Assembly: GCA_964522665.1 (NCBI GenBank)
Contig: CAZFVY010000008.1
Span: 43,114 to 107,113 of the forward strand
Direction of reading: 5' to 3'
Length of the DNA stretch: 64,000 nucleotides
DNA from: CAZFVY01 sp964522665
Lineage (GTDB): Bacteria; Verrucomicrobiota; Verrucomicrobiia; Limisphaerales; CAZFVY01
Positions 37,063 to 46,263 of this stretch are shown in pieces. The notes beneath the pieces are model-generated. The model did not search any database. It was not told where the DNA came from and saw nothing but the letters and a program-made list of their open reading frames with translations. Made by a program: the position numbers and the translations under genes. How positions within the stretch are numbered: position 1 is the stretch's first letter; the number at the start of each line of letters is the position of its first letter.

Positions 37063-39195
37063 CTACCCCATCGCCGGAATCGATCCCGCGGACTGCAGGT
37101 CGATTCGGGGGGGCAGTTCTTCGTAGGCGAGAAAGGCGAGTTCGGGGAAATTCGCGGAGAAGAATCGGCGCAGACCGAGGCGGATCACCGCGGAACAGAT
37201 CAGTACTGGGGGACGGCCTTCGGCGAGCATCGGTTGGACGGCGCGGGTCAGGTGGTAAGTGATGTGTTGCGCCATCTTGGGGTCGAGGAAAAGCGCGGTT
37301 TCATTCGGCGTTTGCCGGATGCCTTTCGCGATTTCTTCCTCGAGCCACGGGTCGATCGTGATCGATTGCAAGGCGCCCAATTCGTTCTGGTAATTCTTGA
37401 CGATCTGCGGACCGAGGGCGCGGCGCGCCTGCTCAGCCAACTCGTCGGGATTCTTGGTGACCGCGGCCGAGTCCGCGACTTTTTCGAGGATGCCGACCAG
37501 GTTGCGGATCGATACGCCCTCACTGAGGAGGTTTTGCAGGATGCGCTGAATCTGTCCGGTGTTCAGCAGCGCCGGCACCAATTCGTTGACGAGCGCCGGG
37601 TGATTGGTCTTGAGGTTTTCGAGGAGCACTTGGACGTCCTGACGGCTGAGCACCTGATTGCAGCAGCGTTTGATCGTTTCGCTGAGATGCGTCACGAGGA
37701 CCGAGGCGGCATCGACGATGGTAAAACCAGCGATTTCCGCGTTCTTTCGCTCGACTTCGTTGATCCAGGTGGCCGGAAGTTGGAACACCGGCTCGGTCGT
37801 GGGAATACCGTGGAGCACGACTTTGCTGTTGCCGGTGTTCATCGCGAGCAGATAGCCCGGCTTCACTTCCCCGCGGGCGATCATGTGACCGCGCAGGAGG
37901 AATCGATATTCGTTGGAACCTAACTGCAAGTTATCGCGCAACCGAATCGGCGGAATGACGAAGCCCATTTCCTGGACGAAATTGCGCCGCACGCCGGTGA
38001 CCCGCTCGAGCAAGTCGCCGCCCTTGCGTGAATCCGCGAGCGAGACCAACCCGTAGCCCAATTCGATCTGAAGGGTATCGACGTTGAGCAGAGCCTCGAG
38101 CTTCTCCGGCTGAGCGGGACGCGCGCCCGCGTCGGCCGGTTTGGCTCCCGCCGCGTCTCCGGCCGCGGCTCCGGCCCCCGCCGCCGCGGGACCAAAATCC
38201 ATCGGCGCCGTCGGGTTGGTCGCCAGCCCGCTGCGCTTCAGGAAGTAGTACATCACGTAAAAAACGCCCGACAACGTGACGAACGGCAGGAACGGCAGCC
38301 CGGGCGCCAAGCCAAGGACCAACATCGAAGCCGAGAGAATCGCCAGCACGCGCGGATAGAAAAACAACTGTTTGGTCAGGCTGAAGCCGAGGTTTTCCTT
38401 CGCGGCCGCGCGCGTCACCAGGATACCGGCGGCGGTCGAAGTGATCAGCGCCGGGACTTGCGAGACCAGACCGTCACCGATGGAGAGGATCGTGTAGCGT
38501 TGGAGCGCGTCCACTAGCGGCATCCCCTTTTGCAATACCCCGATGCCGAAACCACCCAAGACGTTGATCATCGTGATCAGGATCGCGGCGACGGCGTCCC
38601 CGCGGACGAATTTGCTGGCGCCGTCCATCGCTCCGTAAAAATCGGCTTCCTGCTGCACCGCCATGCGGCGGGCGCGGGCGACATCTTCCTTGATCAGGCC
38701 GGCGTTGAGTTCGGCGTCGATGGACATCTGCTTACCGGGCAACGCGTCCAACGTAAACCGAGCGGCGACTTCCGCGATACGGCCCGCGCCCTTCGTAATG
38801 ACGATGAAGTTAATGACCGTCAGGATGAGGAAGACGACGGCGCCCACGACGTAATTGCCGCCCACGACGTAATTGCCGAAGGCGTTAATGACCTGGCCGG
38901 CATAACCGTTGAGGAGAATCAGTCGCGTCGAGGCGACGTTCAACCCCAGACGAAACAGCGTTATCACCAGCAGCAAGGTCGGAAATCCGCTGAACGCGGA
39001 GGCCTCCTTCAGGTACAGAATGACCAACAGAATCAGCATCGACAACGCGATGCTCAAGCTCAAGAGGAGGTCCAGCAGGAACGCGGGCACCGGCTGGATC
39101 AGCAACAGCAAGGTGCCGAACAGGAAGACGACCAATCCCAGATCGCCGTAACTCCAGAATTTCTTGACTGGAGCGCTGAGGGAGGCCGAACTCAT
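37063..39195 (-). CDS. flhA: Flagellar export gate protein FlhA
   Basis: A 710-residue protein of usual family length. About eight membrane helices occupy the first 330 residues, with the conserved cytoplasmic loop FHIPEP-equivalent region and ITKGAGRIAEVAARFTLDALPGK followed by QEADFYGAMDGASKFVRGDA. An Ala/Pro/Gly-rich linker (about 333-365) leads to the soluble C-terminal domain, which docks chaperone-substrate complexes. It is the major component of the type III export gate. Its ATG overlaps the stop of flhB by 4 nt. The cluster position and the MDGASKFVRGDA motif make the assignment secure. Confidence 0.96.
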   Translation of the reverse strand: MSSASLSAPVKKFWSYGDLGLVVFLFGTLLLLIQPVPAFLLDLLLSLSIALSMLILLVILYLKEASAFSGFPTLLLVITLFRLGLNVASTRLILLNGYAGQVINAFGNYVVGGNYVVGAVVFLILTVINFIVITKGAGRIAEVAARFTLDALPGKQMSIDAELNAGLIKEDVARARRMAVQQEADFYGAMDGASKFVRGDAVAAILITMINVLGGFGIGVLQKGMPLVDALQRYTILSIGDGLVSQVPALITSTAAGILVTRAAAKENLGFSLTKQLFFYPRVLAILSASMLVLGLAPGLPFLPFVTLSGVFYVMYYFLKRSGLATNPTAPMDFGPAAAGAGAAAGDAAGAKPADAGARPAQPEKLEALLNVDTLQIELGYGLVSLADSRKGGDLLERVTGVRRNFVQEMGFVIPPIRLRDNLQLGSNEYRFLLRGHMIARGEVKPGYLLAMNTGNSKVVLHGIPTTEPVFQLPATWINEVERKNAEIAGFTIVDAASVLVTHLSETIKRCCNQVLSRQDVQVLLENLKTNHPALVNELVPALLNTGQIQRILQNLLSEGVSIRNLVGILEKVADSAAVTKNPDELAEQARRALGPQIVKNYQNELGALQSITIDPWLEEEIAKGIRQTPNETALFLDPKMAQHITYHLTRAVQPMLAEGRPPVLICSAVIRLGLRRFFSANFPELAFLAYEELPPRIDLQSAGSIPAMG

Positions 39196-40277
39196 GGCGT
39201 CACCTTCTGCCCTTCAACGTAATACCGGAACCGGTTGACGCGATAAACATACGCCAGCACTTCGGCCACCGCCGTGTACATCGCCGCCGGGATTTCCTGC
39301 CCCACTTTGCAGTGCTTGAACAAGAACTGCGCGAGCGGTTTGTTTTCCACAATCGGAATCTTGTATTCTCCGGCCAACTCGCGCAAGCGCAACGCATTCA
39401 AACGGGCGCCTTTCGCCACGATGCGCGGCGCTTTCATGGTTTTGCGGTCATAACGCAGGACGATCGCCAAGTGCGTCGGGTTGGTTATGACCACATCGGC
39501 CTTCGGAACTTCCTGCGTCCATTTCTGGCGCAGGATGGCCATGCGCCGCTTGCGAATTTCACCTTTGACCAGCGGGTTGCCTTCCGTGCTGCGCGACTCT
39601 TCCTTGACTTCCTCCTTGCTCATCATCAGGTCCTGCTGGTTCTTCCAAAATTTGTAGGCGTAGTCGGCGCCGGCGACGAAGATCATGCCGACGAGCACCC
39701 GGGTGCAAATCGACTCCACGGTCGTCACCATGAACTGCACCACCTGGCTGAAGTCGGTGGCCGAGTAAAAAATCGGATGGTTCAACAAACCGCGGATGAC
39801 CGAATAGGTAAAAGCGAAAATTACCAGGAATTTCATGAGCGAAATTCCCAGGCGGACGATCGAGGGCAGCGGGGCGAAGAATTTCTGGGCGTTCGCCACC
39901 GGGTTCAATCGATCCAGATTGAAGCCGATCACGCTGGTCGTCAGATGAAAACGGCTTTGCAGGCCGCCCGCGATGATGCCAGCAATCGGCACCGCGACGA
40001 GCAACGGGAAGACGCACGCGCCCAGCCAGCCGATAAAGACCGCAAAATACATTTCGACCGAGGTGGTCGAAACGGTCAGGCGGCCCAATTCACCCAGGAT
40101 TTGTATCATCGAGCCGCTTAAAGTCTGCGAGATCGTGTGGGCCTGCGAGCTAAGCGTCATCAACCCCGCCCCCAGCACGCAAACCGTCTGGATTTCGGGG
40201 CTGCGGGCAAACTGACCTTTGCCCATCGCCTCCCCGGCGCGCTTCGATGTCGGTTTTTCTGTCTTCTCGCCGTCCAT
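39192..40277 (-). CDS. flhB: Flagellar export switch protein FlhB
   Basis: A 361-residue export component with four membrane helices in the first 215 residues, a linker, and the autocleaving cytoplasmic domain. The NPTH cleavage site lies in VVITNPTHLAIVLRYD near residue 265. Cleavage between N and P switches export from rod/hook to filament substrates. The N-terminal EKTEKPTSKRAGEAMGKGQFARSPE is typical. It is followed by flhA with a 4-nt overlap and preceded by fliR with a 4-nt gap. Confidence 0.96.
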   Translation of the reverse strand: MDGEKTEKPTSKRAGEAMGKGQFARSPEIQTVCVLGAGLMTLSSQAHTISQTLSGSMIQILGELGRLTVSTTSVEMYFAVFIGWLGACVFPLLVAVPIAGIIAGGLQSRFHLTTSVIGFNLDRLNPVANAQKFFAPLPSIVRLGISLMKFLVIFAFTYSVIRGLLNHPIFYSATDFSQVVQFMVTTVESICTRVLVGMIFVAGADYAYKFWKNQQDLMMSKEEVKEESRSTEGNPLVKGEIRKRRMAILRQKWTQEVPKADVVITNPTHLAIVLRYDRKTMKAPRIVAKGARLNALRLRELAGEYKIPIVENKPLAQFLFKHCKVGQEIPAAMYTAVAEVLAYVYRVNRFRYYVEGQKVTP

Positions 40278-40281
40278 GCCG

Positions 40282-41046
40282 TTAACTTCCGCTCAGCAAC
40301 TTGGCCACGTTCAATAGGTCGCCAGGGAGCTGGCGAAGTTGGTCGGCGATGCGCTCGGCCGCCAAGGTCAGGCTAAAGCCAAACAACCCCAATCCCACGA
40401 TGATCCGGATCGTGAAGCTTTCGGCAAAAATGTTCATTTGTGGCACGGCTCGCCCGAGCATCAGCAATACAATACTGACCAAAAAACCAACCGCCATCAA
40501 GGGAGCAGCAATTTCCACGCCGAGCAGCAGAATCTTGCTCACCCGCACCGTTAAATCGTGCAGCAACGCGTCGCTCAAAACCGCCTTCCCGATCGGCAGC
40601 ACATCATACGTATGCTGGAAGGCCGCGAGGATTTGCAGATGGATGTCGAGCGAAAGGAAGAGCATCATAGCCAACAAGTTAAGAATCGCGGCCGGGACCT
40701 CGACCGGCACCGAATCGGTCGGGGTCAAGAGCGTGGACATTTGCAGTCCGATTTCCGTCGAGATGAAGTGCCCGGCCACTTGAATGCTCCAAAATAAAAG
40801 TCTCCCCACCGAGCCGAGGAAGTAACCGACCGTCCCCTCCTTCAGGACAAGAATTACCAATTCACTCAATTGCAACCGGGAAAGATCGACCGGATCGCCC
40901 AGGGTCGCGGAGACGAACAACGCGAGCAACGCTCCGACGACGATTCGGAGGCGCGTCGGCATATTCGTCGCCGAAAAGACGGGTAGCGCCGCGAGGAAGG
41001 CGCTCGCGCGCACGAACACCAGCATCCAGTTCAGGAAAGCGAGCAC
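40282..41046 (-). CDS. fliR: Flagellar export apparatus protein FliR
   Basis: A 254-residue membrane protein with about six helices. Family features are LVFVRASAFLAALPVFS at the N-terminus and FISTEIGLQMSTLLTPT in the middle. With FliP and FliQ it forms the helical core of the export gate. The GTG at 41046 is the earliest possible start, because an in-frame stop lies 15 nt upstream; the ATG at 41025 is an alternative. The gene follows fliQ after 41 nt. Confidence 0.94.
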   Translation of the reverse strand: MLAFLNWMLVFVRASAFLAALPVFSATNMPTRLRIVVGALLALFVSATLGDPVDLSRLQLSELVILVLKEGTVGYFLGSVGRLLFWSIQVAGHFISTEIGLQMSTLLTPTDSVPVEVPAAILNLLAMMLFLSLDIHLQILAAFQHTYDVLPIGKAVLSDALLHDLTVRVSKILLLGVEIAAPLMAVGFLVSIVLLMLGRAVPQMNIFAESFTIRIIVGLGLFGFSLTLAAERIADQLRQLPGDLLNVAKLLSGS

Positions 41047-41087
41047 GAGCCGAGGTCTTCAGGTTTGACGCCGCCAGGCGTCGGTGA

Positions 41088-41357
41088 TTAGTGCACCATT
41101 AAGGGCATGCGATTGACCATTTCGACCGTGAAGTCGAGCAGCGAACGCAGCAGCCACGGCAGCGCGATGAACAAGACGCCGACGACCGCCAGCGCTTTTG
41201 GCACGAACGTCATCGTCTGCTCCTGGAGCGACGTCACCGCCTGAAACAAGCTCACTAGGATACCGACGATCATCGCCGTCATGAGAAACGGCGCGGCCAG
41301 AATGATGGCCTCCGTCATCATTTTCTTGAGAACTTCGATCGCGTAATCGGGCGTCAT
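41088..41357 (-). CDS. fliQ: Flagellar export apparatus protein FliQ
   Basis: An 89-residue protein with two hydrophobic helices (AIILAAPFLMTAMIVGILVS and ALAVVGVLFIALPWLL) separated by the conserved LFQAVTSLQEQTMTFVPK. Length and sequence are typical. It sits between fliP (2-nt gap) and fliR, the invariant order of the export-gate genes. Confidence 0.95.
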   Translation of the reverse strand: MTPDYAIEVLKKMMTEAIILAAPFLMTAMIVGILVSLFQAVTSLQEQTMTFVPKALAVVGVLFIALPWLLRSLLDFTVEMVNRMPLMVH

Positions 41358-41359
41358 GG

Positions 41360-42232
41360 TCAGAATCCAAAACTCACGGCCAGGGAATGCACGATCAGCG
41401 ACCAGCCATCCACCAGAACAAACAGGAGGATTTTGATCGGCATGGAAATCGTCGCCGGTGGCAGGAAGAGCAGACCCAAGCTCATCAGCACGATTGCGAC
41501 CACGAAATCGACGAGGATGAACGGGATGAAGAGCAAGAAGCCCATCTGAAACCCGGTGCGCATTTCACTGAGCACGAACCCCGGGATGACGACCTGCAGC
41601 GGGAGTTTATCCGCCGTCGTCGGGGCGAGCCGCGCTAGGCCGACGAAGAATTCGACGTCCTTCGGCCGCGCCTGCCGCAGCATGAATTCCCGCATGTGGC
41701 CCGTGGCCCGCTCGAGCGCGACTTGGCTCGTGATTGTTCCCGCCGAATACGGTTGCAGCGCGTCCGCGTTGATCTTGTCGTACGTGGGCGCCATGATGAA
41801 GAAAGTCAGGAAGAGGGAAAACCCGATCATCAACTGACTCGCCGGCGAACCTTGCAGGGAGAGCGCGGTGCGCAGAAACGAAAAGACAATCACGATTCGC
41901 GTGAAGCAGGTCATCATCATCACCAGTGACGGGGCCACCGTCAGCAGCGTCATGATGAACAGGACACGAATCGCAATATCGATGTCCTTCGGCTGATTGG
42001 GCAGCTTAAAGCCGAAGCTTAAATCAGTTCCCGTGATGCTATTGGTGCCGGCCTGCGCCCACGCCGAGACCCCGCCGGCCAGCAGGCAACCGAGGACGAT
42101 CAAGCTCAACCGGAACCATCGGCCCCGCAAAACGGCGGGCAGAGCGCGCGGCCACACTTGAACGCGGGCCGATGATTCGCCGGAACCGGGACCGTTGTCG
42201 AACGCGGTGGAATTTGCCAACGCCACGCTCAT
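41360..42232 (-). CDS. fliP: Flagellar export apparatus protein FliP
   Basis: A 290-residue export-gate protein. A poorly conserved N-terminal stretch precedes a hydrophobic segment ending GVSAWAQA, then the conserved core VLFIMTLLTVAPSLVMMMTCFTRIVIVFSFLR-type region and the C-terminal PGFVLSEMRTGFQMGF and LPPATISMPIK signatures. The ATG at 42232 overlaps the stop of fliO by 4 nt and is clearly the real start, although the frame is open to 42493. The leader before the signal helix is about 45 residues, longer than usual. The highest-confidence landmark is the FliP C-terminal helix pair. Confidence 0.94.
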   Translation of the reverse strand: MSVALANSTAFDNGPGSGESSARVQVWPRALPAVLRGRWFRLSLIVLGCLLAGGVSAWAQAGTNSITGTDLSFGFKLPNQPKDIDIAIRVLFIMTLLTVAPSLVMMMTCFTRIVIVFSFLRTALSLQGSPASQLMIGFSLFLTFFIMAPTYDKINADALQPYSAGTITSQVALERATGHMREFMLRQARPKDVEFFVGLARLAPTTADKLPLQVVIPGFVLSEMRTGFQMGFLLFIPFILVDFVVAIVLMSLGLLFLPPATISMPIKILLFVLVDGWSLIVHSLAVSFGF

Positions 42233-42678
42233 GCCTTCGGCCCTTTCTGGAGCGTGGCGTCCAGCTTCTCGGCAAAGGTCGGGCCTCCGCTCGGCGCTGA
42301 ACCTTCCGGCTCGTCGGGCAAGGGACATAAAAGATTGATCCCCGTGGCTGAAACGGCGACGAGAAAACGGTGATGCATGTATGCGACGACGATCAGATTG
42401 TTGCGCTGGCCCATCGGCTTGCTCTCCAGAATGCGCAATTGGGCCGGACCAGCTTGATAGAGTGGAAACCAGCGCGACTTTTTGAATGCCCAAGCCCCAC
42501 CCAGCAGCAGCGCCGTGACCAGCATCAGCGCGCCGATGACCCGAAGAAACATCTCGATCGAGCCAGTCGAGGAATCGCCGAACGACGGAACGTTTGTGAG
42601 GCTACTGGCCGACTGTGCGGCGAAAGCCGGCGCGCTGAGCAGCAGCCACGCCAGACCGAGGCGCCGATGCATCTTCAT
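42229..42678 (-). CDS. fliO: Flagellar protein FliO
   Basis: A 149-residue protein with a signal peptide (LAWLLLSAPAFAAQ), one membrane helix (MFLRVIGALMLVTALLLGGAW) and the short cytoplasmic FliO domain containing LRILESKPMGQRNNLIVVAY. FliO assists assembly of the FliPQR core. It lies between fliN and fliP with 4-nt overlaps at both ends, the normal order. Confidence 0.9.
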   Translation of the reverse strand: MKMHRRLGLAWLLLSAPAFAAQSASSLTNVPSFGDSSTGSIEMFLRVIGALMLVTALLLGGAWAFKKSRWFPLYQAGPAQLRILESKPMGQRNNLIVVAYMHHRFLVAVSATGINLLCPLPDEPEGSAPSGGPTFAEKLDATLQKGPKA

Positions 42679-42944
42679 GGCCCGGTCGGTTTGCCTAGGA
42701 TTTCGGTAATCTTAATGCCAAAATTGTCTTCGACGACCACGACCTCGCCCCGCGCGACCAGTTTCTGGTTCACGTACAGATCGACCGAGGCGTTCGCCGA
42801 TTTATCCAATTGCACGACGGAGCCGATGTTCAGCGCCAGCAAGTCGCGCATCGTGATCTGCGAACTGCCCAACTCGACGGTGAGCTTGATCGGCACATCG
42901 AGGAGGAACTCCAACGTTGACGGGTTTTCAATCGCAGTAGTCAT
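42675..42944 (-). CDS. fliN: Flagellar switch protein FliN
   Basis: An 89-residue protein consisting almost entirely of a SpoA/FliN domain (FLLDVPIKLTVELGSSQITMRDLLALNIGSVV and YVNQKLVARGEVVVVEDNFGIKITEI; the full match covers about 12-86). It is among the shortest FliN forms, with no N-terminal extension and so no CheC/FliY-like phosphatase part. It forms the lower C-ring with FliM, whose gene ends 3 nt upstream. Confidence 0.93.
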   Translation of the reverse strand: MTTAIENPSTLEFLLDVPIKLTVELGSSQITMRDLLALNIGSVVQLDKSANASVDLYVNQKLVARGEVVVVEDNFGIKITEILGKPTGP

Positions 42945-42947
42945 ATC

Positions 42948-43940
42948 TTATCGCAACCCTTCCGAGGTCAGAATTTTGGTGATTTCGATCGCGCACTTGG
43001 GTCCGGCGCTGCCGTAGCGGCCGACGTATTTCGGCACCGCCGCCAGGCGAACCTCCACCTGATTCAGCAGGTTCGTCTTGACCGGGATGATGTCTCCTTT
43101 TTTCAAATTGATCAAATCGCGCGTCGAGATTTCCAAGCCGCGCCATTCGGCGCTGACCGGCAGGCGGATGTCATCGTAGGCCGGATTCCACCGGGGCGTC
43201 ACCAGTTCCTTGACCGGCTTCTCCTTCTTCATCAAATCCGTGTCGATCGTCAACTGGCGCACCAGCGGATCAAGCATCTTGATCGGCATGACCATCTGCA
43301 TCTGCTCGATGCAATCGCCGATGCCAGCCTCCATTTTGAGGACGTAAAAAATTTCGTCGGGCGGCCCTATTTGGAGGAAACGCGGGTTGCTCTCCACGCC
43401 CAGCAGGCCGGGGCGCAACTCGTCCATGCTCTTCCAGTGCGTGCACCATTCCTTGATGGCGATCATCGCCACCTGGTTGACCAGCGCGATTTCAACCTCG
43501 CGCAAGGGACGGTTCGCGTTGACCGAGAATCCTTTGCCACCGAGCATGCGATCCGCGATCACCAAGCCGAGCGGTTGGGGCACATCCAAGAAACCGATGC
43601 CGCGCAACGGCTCGATCTTGAACATCACCATGTGGCGCGGGGCTGGGGCGGCGTCGGCGAATTTCGGCAGCGTGGTGGTGTCCACCGAAATCAGTTCCAA
43701 CGTGAAATCGATGCGGAGAAAAAGCGATAGGCGCGCGCCCAAGCCGCGAATGGCCCCCTCGTTGTGGGCCTTGAAACGATGCAGATCGGTCGCTGAGAGG
43801 GCGGCTGGCTGGCCCAAGCCGAACTTGCGGATACGGCTGGCCGGAACGTTGGTCTTCGCCCCGCGAAAGGTGAAGATCCCAATAGGGCGGTCAGCCGCCG
43901 CCGCTTGGGGGACCGTCGATGGACCAGCGCGAGGAGTCAT
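42948..43940 (-). CDS. fliM: Flagellar switch protein FliM without CheY-binding peptide
   Basis: A 330-residue C-ring protein with the CheC-like middle domain (about 45-235; FRGAKTNVPASRI, IEPLRGIGFLDVPQPLGLVIADRMLGG) and a C-terminal SpoA domain (about 250-325; DLINLKKGDIIPVKT). The first 40 residues (MTPRAGPSTVPQAAAADRP...) lack the LSQxEIDxLL motif that binds phosphorylated CheY in most FliM proteins. Either this lineage signals to the switch differently or the start shown is right and the motif has been lost. Neighbours are fliL upstream (8-nt gap) and fliN downstream. Confidence 0.92.
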   Translation of the reverse strand: MTPRAGPSTVPQAAAADRPIGIFTFRGAKTNVPASRIRKFGLGQPAALSATDLHRFKAHNEGAIRGLGARLSLFLRIDFTLELISVDTTTLPKFADAAPAPRHMVMFKIEPLRGIGFLDVPQPLGLVIADRMLGGKGFSVNANRPLREVEIALVNQVAMIAIKEWCTHWKSMDELRPGLLGVESNPRFLQIGPPDEIFYVLKMEAGIGDCIEQMQMVMPIKMLDPLVRQLTIDTDLMKKEKPVKELVTPRWNPAYDDIRLPVSAEWRGLEISTRDLINLKKGDIIPVKTNLLNQVEVRLAAVPKYVGRYGSAGPKCAIEITKILTSEGLR

Positions 43941-43948
43941 GGCGAGAC

Positions 43949-44713
43949 CTATTGGATAAGCATCTCGGTAATGAGCACTTCACCGACCGCTCCTCCGCCT
44001 AAGATTTGGTTATATTCGCCGAGCAGTTCCCGGCGCAGCAGCTCCCGAAACCCGAGCAAATGAAGCTCTTCCATCGATTTGCTCGAGAGCACGCGGCTGG
44101 TCGCGTCAAACAACCGGTATTTATTCAAATTCATCCGCTTGACCAGATCAGACGTGTTGCTGCCGCGGAGATAAATCTCGGCGACGCAATAACGTTTGCC
44201 TTCGGTGCCGGCAATGTTCACCGAGACCTTATCGGCGATCGCCTCGTCCGTGGTCCCTTCATAGACGATCTTCGCGACCTTGGCCTCACCCTTTTCCGGG
44301 TTGCTTTCCTTGCGCATGAAGCAGGTCACGTAACGTCTCGTCAGCGGGATGGCCAAGCCATCGCAGACCGACTCGCTGAACGTCGATTTGCCCTCGGACT
44401 TCCCTTCGGATTTGCCTTCCGATTTACCCTCGGACTTGCCCTCCGCTTTGCCCTCGGCGGCTGGCTCAGCCTTTTCGCTCGATTCGGCGGGCTTCTCCTT
44501 CGCCGCCTCCGTCGCCTCGGTCTTTTTAGCGACGGCGGCGGTCTTGGGCGCACTGCCCAAACGGGGCAGGATCAGCTTGAACGTCACCCACGCCAAGACC
44601 GGCATGAGGACGATCGTCGCGACGAGCGGGATGAAGGCGGGCAGGCCGCGGCCCCCGCCGCCTTCGGCTTCGCCCGTCGGCGCGACTGCTGGTTGTGGAT
44701 TTTCCGCGGCCAT
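43949..44713 (-). CDS. fliL: FliL-like flagellar basal body protein
   Basis: A 254-residue single-pass protein: a short cytoplasmic start, one helix (FIPLVATIVLMPVLAWVTFKLIL), a charged Ala/Lys/Glu linker and a periplasmic FliL domain ending ELLGEYNQILGGGAVGEVLITEMLIQ, which resembles the conserved VxxVYFTEFVIQ-type end. The linker holds about six EGKS/EGKA tetrapeptides, a 12-nt tandem repeat that could vary in length. FliL associates with the stator and MotA/MotB. Assignment rests on the C-terminus and the position just before fliM. Confidence 0.85.
   Translation of the reverse strand: MAAENPQPAVAPTGEAEGGGGRGLPAFIPLVATIVLMPVLAWVTFKLILPRLGSAPKTAAVAKKTEATEAAKEKPAESSEKAEPAAEGKAEGKSEGKSEGKSEGKSEGKSTFSESVCDGLAIPLTRRYVTCFMRKESNPEKGEAKVAKIVYEGTTDEAIADKVSVNIAGTEGKRYCVAEIYLRGSNTSDLVKRMNLNKYRLFDATSRVLSSKSMEELHLLGFRELLRRELLGEYNQILGGGAVGEVLITEMLIQ
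44391..44455. repeat. 12-nt tandem repeat in fliL
   Basis: Five to six imperfect 12-nt units encode EGKS/EGKA in the FliL linker between the membrane helix and the periplasmic domain. Codon-level variation (TCC/TCG/GCC-type changes) shows the array is not very recent. Confidence 0.75.
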
Positions 44714-44726
44714 ATCGAAACTGAGA

Positions 44727-45668
44727 TTATCTTACTACGCCGATGACCTGTTGCAAGACATCATCGCTCGCCGTGACAACTTTCGCATTGGCCTGCAAGG
44801 CGCGTTGCGCGGTGATGAGGTTCGTGAACTCGCGGGAAATATCGACGTTCGAGATTTCCAAGGAGCCAGACTCGATCTTGCCGAGGCTGTCGCTCTGCGC
44901 TGGCGCGCCATTGCTAATCGCGACCGAGGGACCGCCCGCGGTAAGACCCGAATAAAGGTTATTACCCTCTTTCAAGAGCGCCTGCGGATTATTAAACCGG
45001 ACCAAGGCGATTTGACCGCGGATGTATTGCGAACCGTCCGTCAACAACACGTTGATATTACCGCTGGAGTCGATATTGATCGCGGAAATGCCAGCAGTCG
45101 CGGAGCTCGGGGGTAAGCCCGGACCATTCGGCGGCGCGGCTTGCAGCACTGCCGAAGAAGCATTCGACATCAGGATGTCTGAGCTAGCGGAAACAAACTG
45201 GCCATTTAGGGTCGGGAACTGCGTGTTACTAGCCTGCGGCGTAGTCTGGCCTTGGACGCGGTAGCCGAGCGAATTCACCAAATAGCCGTTATCGTCCACG
45301 TGGAAATCACCGGCGCGAGTCGCGTAAACCTCCTGGCTGGGGCTCGCGGTGTTTTTGACGAGGAAGTAGCCATCGCCATTGATTGCCAAGTCGGTGGAGA
45401 CGCCGGTCTGGTCGATGGCGCCCTGGCTGAAGTCAGTTTCGATGCTCGAGACTTGAGCGCCATTACCGACTTGGATCGGCGCGGTGCCCGAAGCGTTCGC
45501 GGTGTCGCCCGTGCCCGGTTTGAGGGTCTGAAGCAAGGTATCCGAGAAATCAACCCGGCCCGCTTTGTACGAGGTGGTGTTGATGTTCGCCAGGTTGTTG
45601 CCGATGGTGTCGAGCGCGACCTGAAATTGCCGAATTCCAGAGGCGCCTGTTTCGAGTGAACGTTCCAT
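44727..45668 (-). CDS. flgE: Flagellar hook protein FlgE (short form)
   Basis: A 313-residue axial protein. The N-terminal coil SGIRQFQVALDTIGNNLANINTTSYK and C-terminal GSLEISNVDISREFTNLITAQRALQANAKVV-type segment are the paired signatures of rod/hook proteins; DLAINGDGYFLV lies between. At 313 residues it is shorter than most hook proteins and closer in size to FlgG, but its place directly after flgD is the usual position of flgE. The outer D2 domain is probably reduced. FlgG identity cannot be fully excluded. No signal peptide, as expected for a type III exported protein. Confidence 0.82.
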   Translation of the reverse strand: MERSLETGASGIRQFQVALDTIGNNLANINTTSYKAGRVDFSDTLLQTLKPGTGDTANASGTAPIQVGNGAQVSSIETDFSQGAIDQTGVSTDLAINGDGYFLVKNTASPSQEVYATRAGDFHVDDNGYLVNSLGYRVQGQTTPQASNTQFPTLNGQFVSASSDILMSNASSAVLQAAPPNGPGLPPSSATAGISAINIDSSGNINVLLTDGSQYIRGQIALVRFNNPQALLKEGNNLYSGLTAGGPSVAISNGAPAQSDSLGKIESGSLEISNVDISREFTNLITAQRALQANAKVVTASDDVLQQVIGVVR

Positions 45669-45676
45669 AATTTAAC

Positions 45677-46246
45677 TTAAGGTTGAGGATTGGTAGTCGT
45701 GTTACTGCTGCTGGTGCTGGGGGTGCCGCTGTTCGCGCCGTTGGGATCAACGCTTACAACTGAACTCAAATCGTAATTGAACCCATTCACCGTCAATTGC
45801 GCGGCCGTCCCGTTCATGGCGATGCCCGTGACGGGCCCGGTGATCGTCTGGGCCGTGACGCCCGTGCCGACCGTTATCGCGACCTGATGGCCGATCATCG
45901 AGATCGCCTCCTGGATCTGCTGATTGCCGCTCATCGTCTTGATATCCCCCTCCGTCGTCTGGGCGGTGGAGAGCGAAGTGAATTGGGCCATTTGCGCGGC
46001 CATGTCCGTGTCGCTCTGCGGGCTTAACGGGTCCTGATTCTTCATCTGCGTGACCAGCAGGTTCAGAAAGTCACTCTGCGAGAGCTGCTGATTCGACGAG
46101 GGCGCCGCGGCTGCGGTTCCGCCCGTGGTCGTTGACGTGCTCGAGGTTGAAGTCGAATTCGTCGAGGCGCTCGGGAAGACCGAACTGGCGGGATAATAGC
46201 CGGTTGGCAGGGTCCCGGCCGCGAGGGCATCAGTGGTGGTTGACAT
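45677..46246 (-). CDS. flgD: Flagellar hook-capping protein FlgD
   Basis: A 189-residue protein. A low-complexity Ser/Thr/Ala-rich leader (about 20-55) is followed by the FlgD core LSQSDFLNLLVTQMKNQDPLSPQSD and the region AQMAQFTSLSTAQTTEGD. The C-terminal part has a short beta region (VTGIAMNGTAAQLTVNG) but is too short for a complete Tudor/Fn3 pair. FlgD caps the growing hook. It precedes flgE by 8 nt and follows fliK by 17 nt. Confidence 0.9.
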   Translation of the reverse strand: MSTTTDALAAGTLPTGYYPASSVFPSASTNSTSTSSTSTTTGGTAAAAPSSNQQLSQSDFLNLLVTQMKNQDPLSPQSDTDMAAQMAQFTSLSTAQTTEGDIKTMSGNQQIQEAISMIGHQVAITVGTGVTAQTITGPVTGIAMNGTAAQLTVNGFNYDLSSVVSVDPNGANSGTPSTSSSNTTTNPQP

Positions 46247-46263
46247 AGTTTATTCCAAAAACA

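Noticed and set aside
38830..38880. Apparent tandem duplication in flhA encoding NYVVGG twice
   Set aside because: Other FlhA proteins have the same length and a similar FVVGGN segment here, so it is not an insertion.
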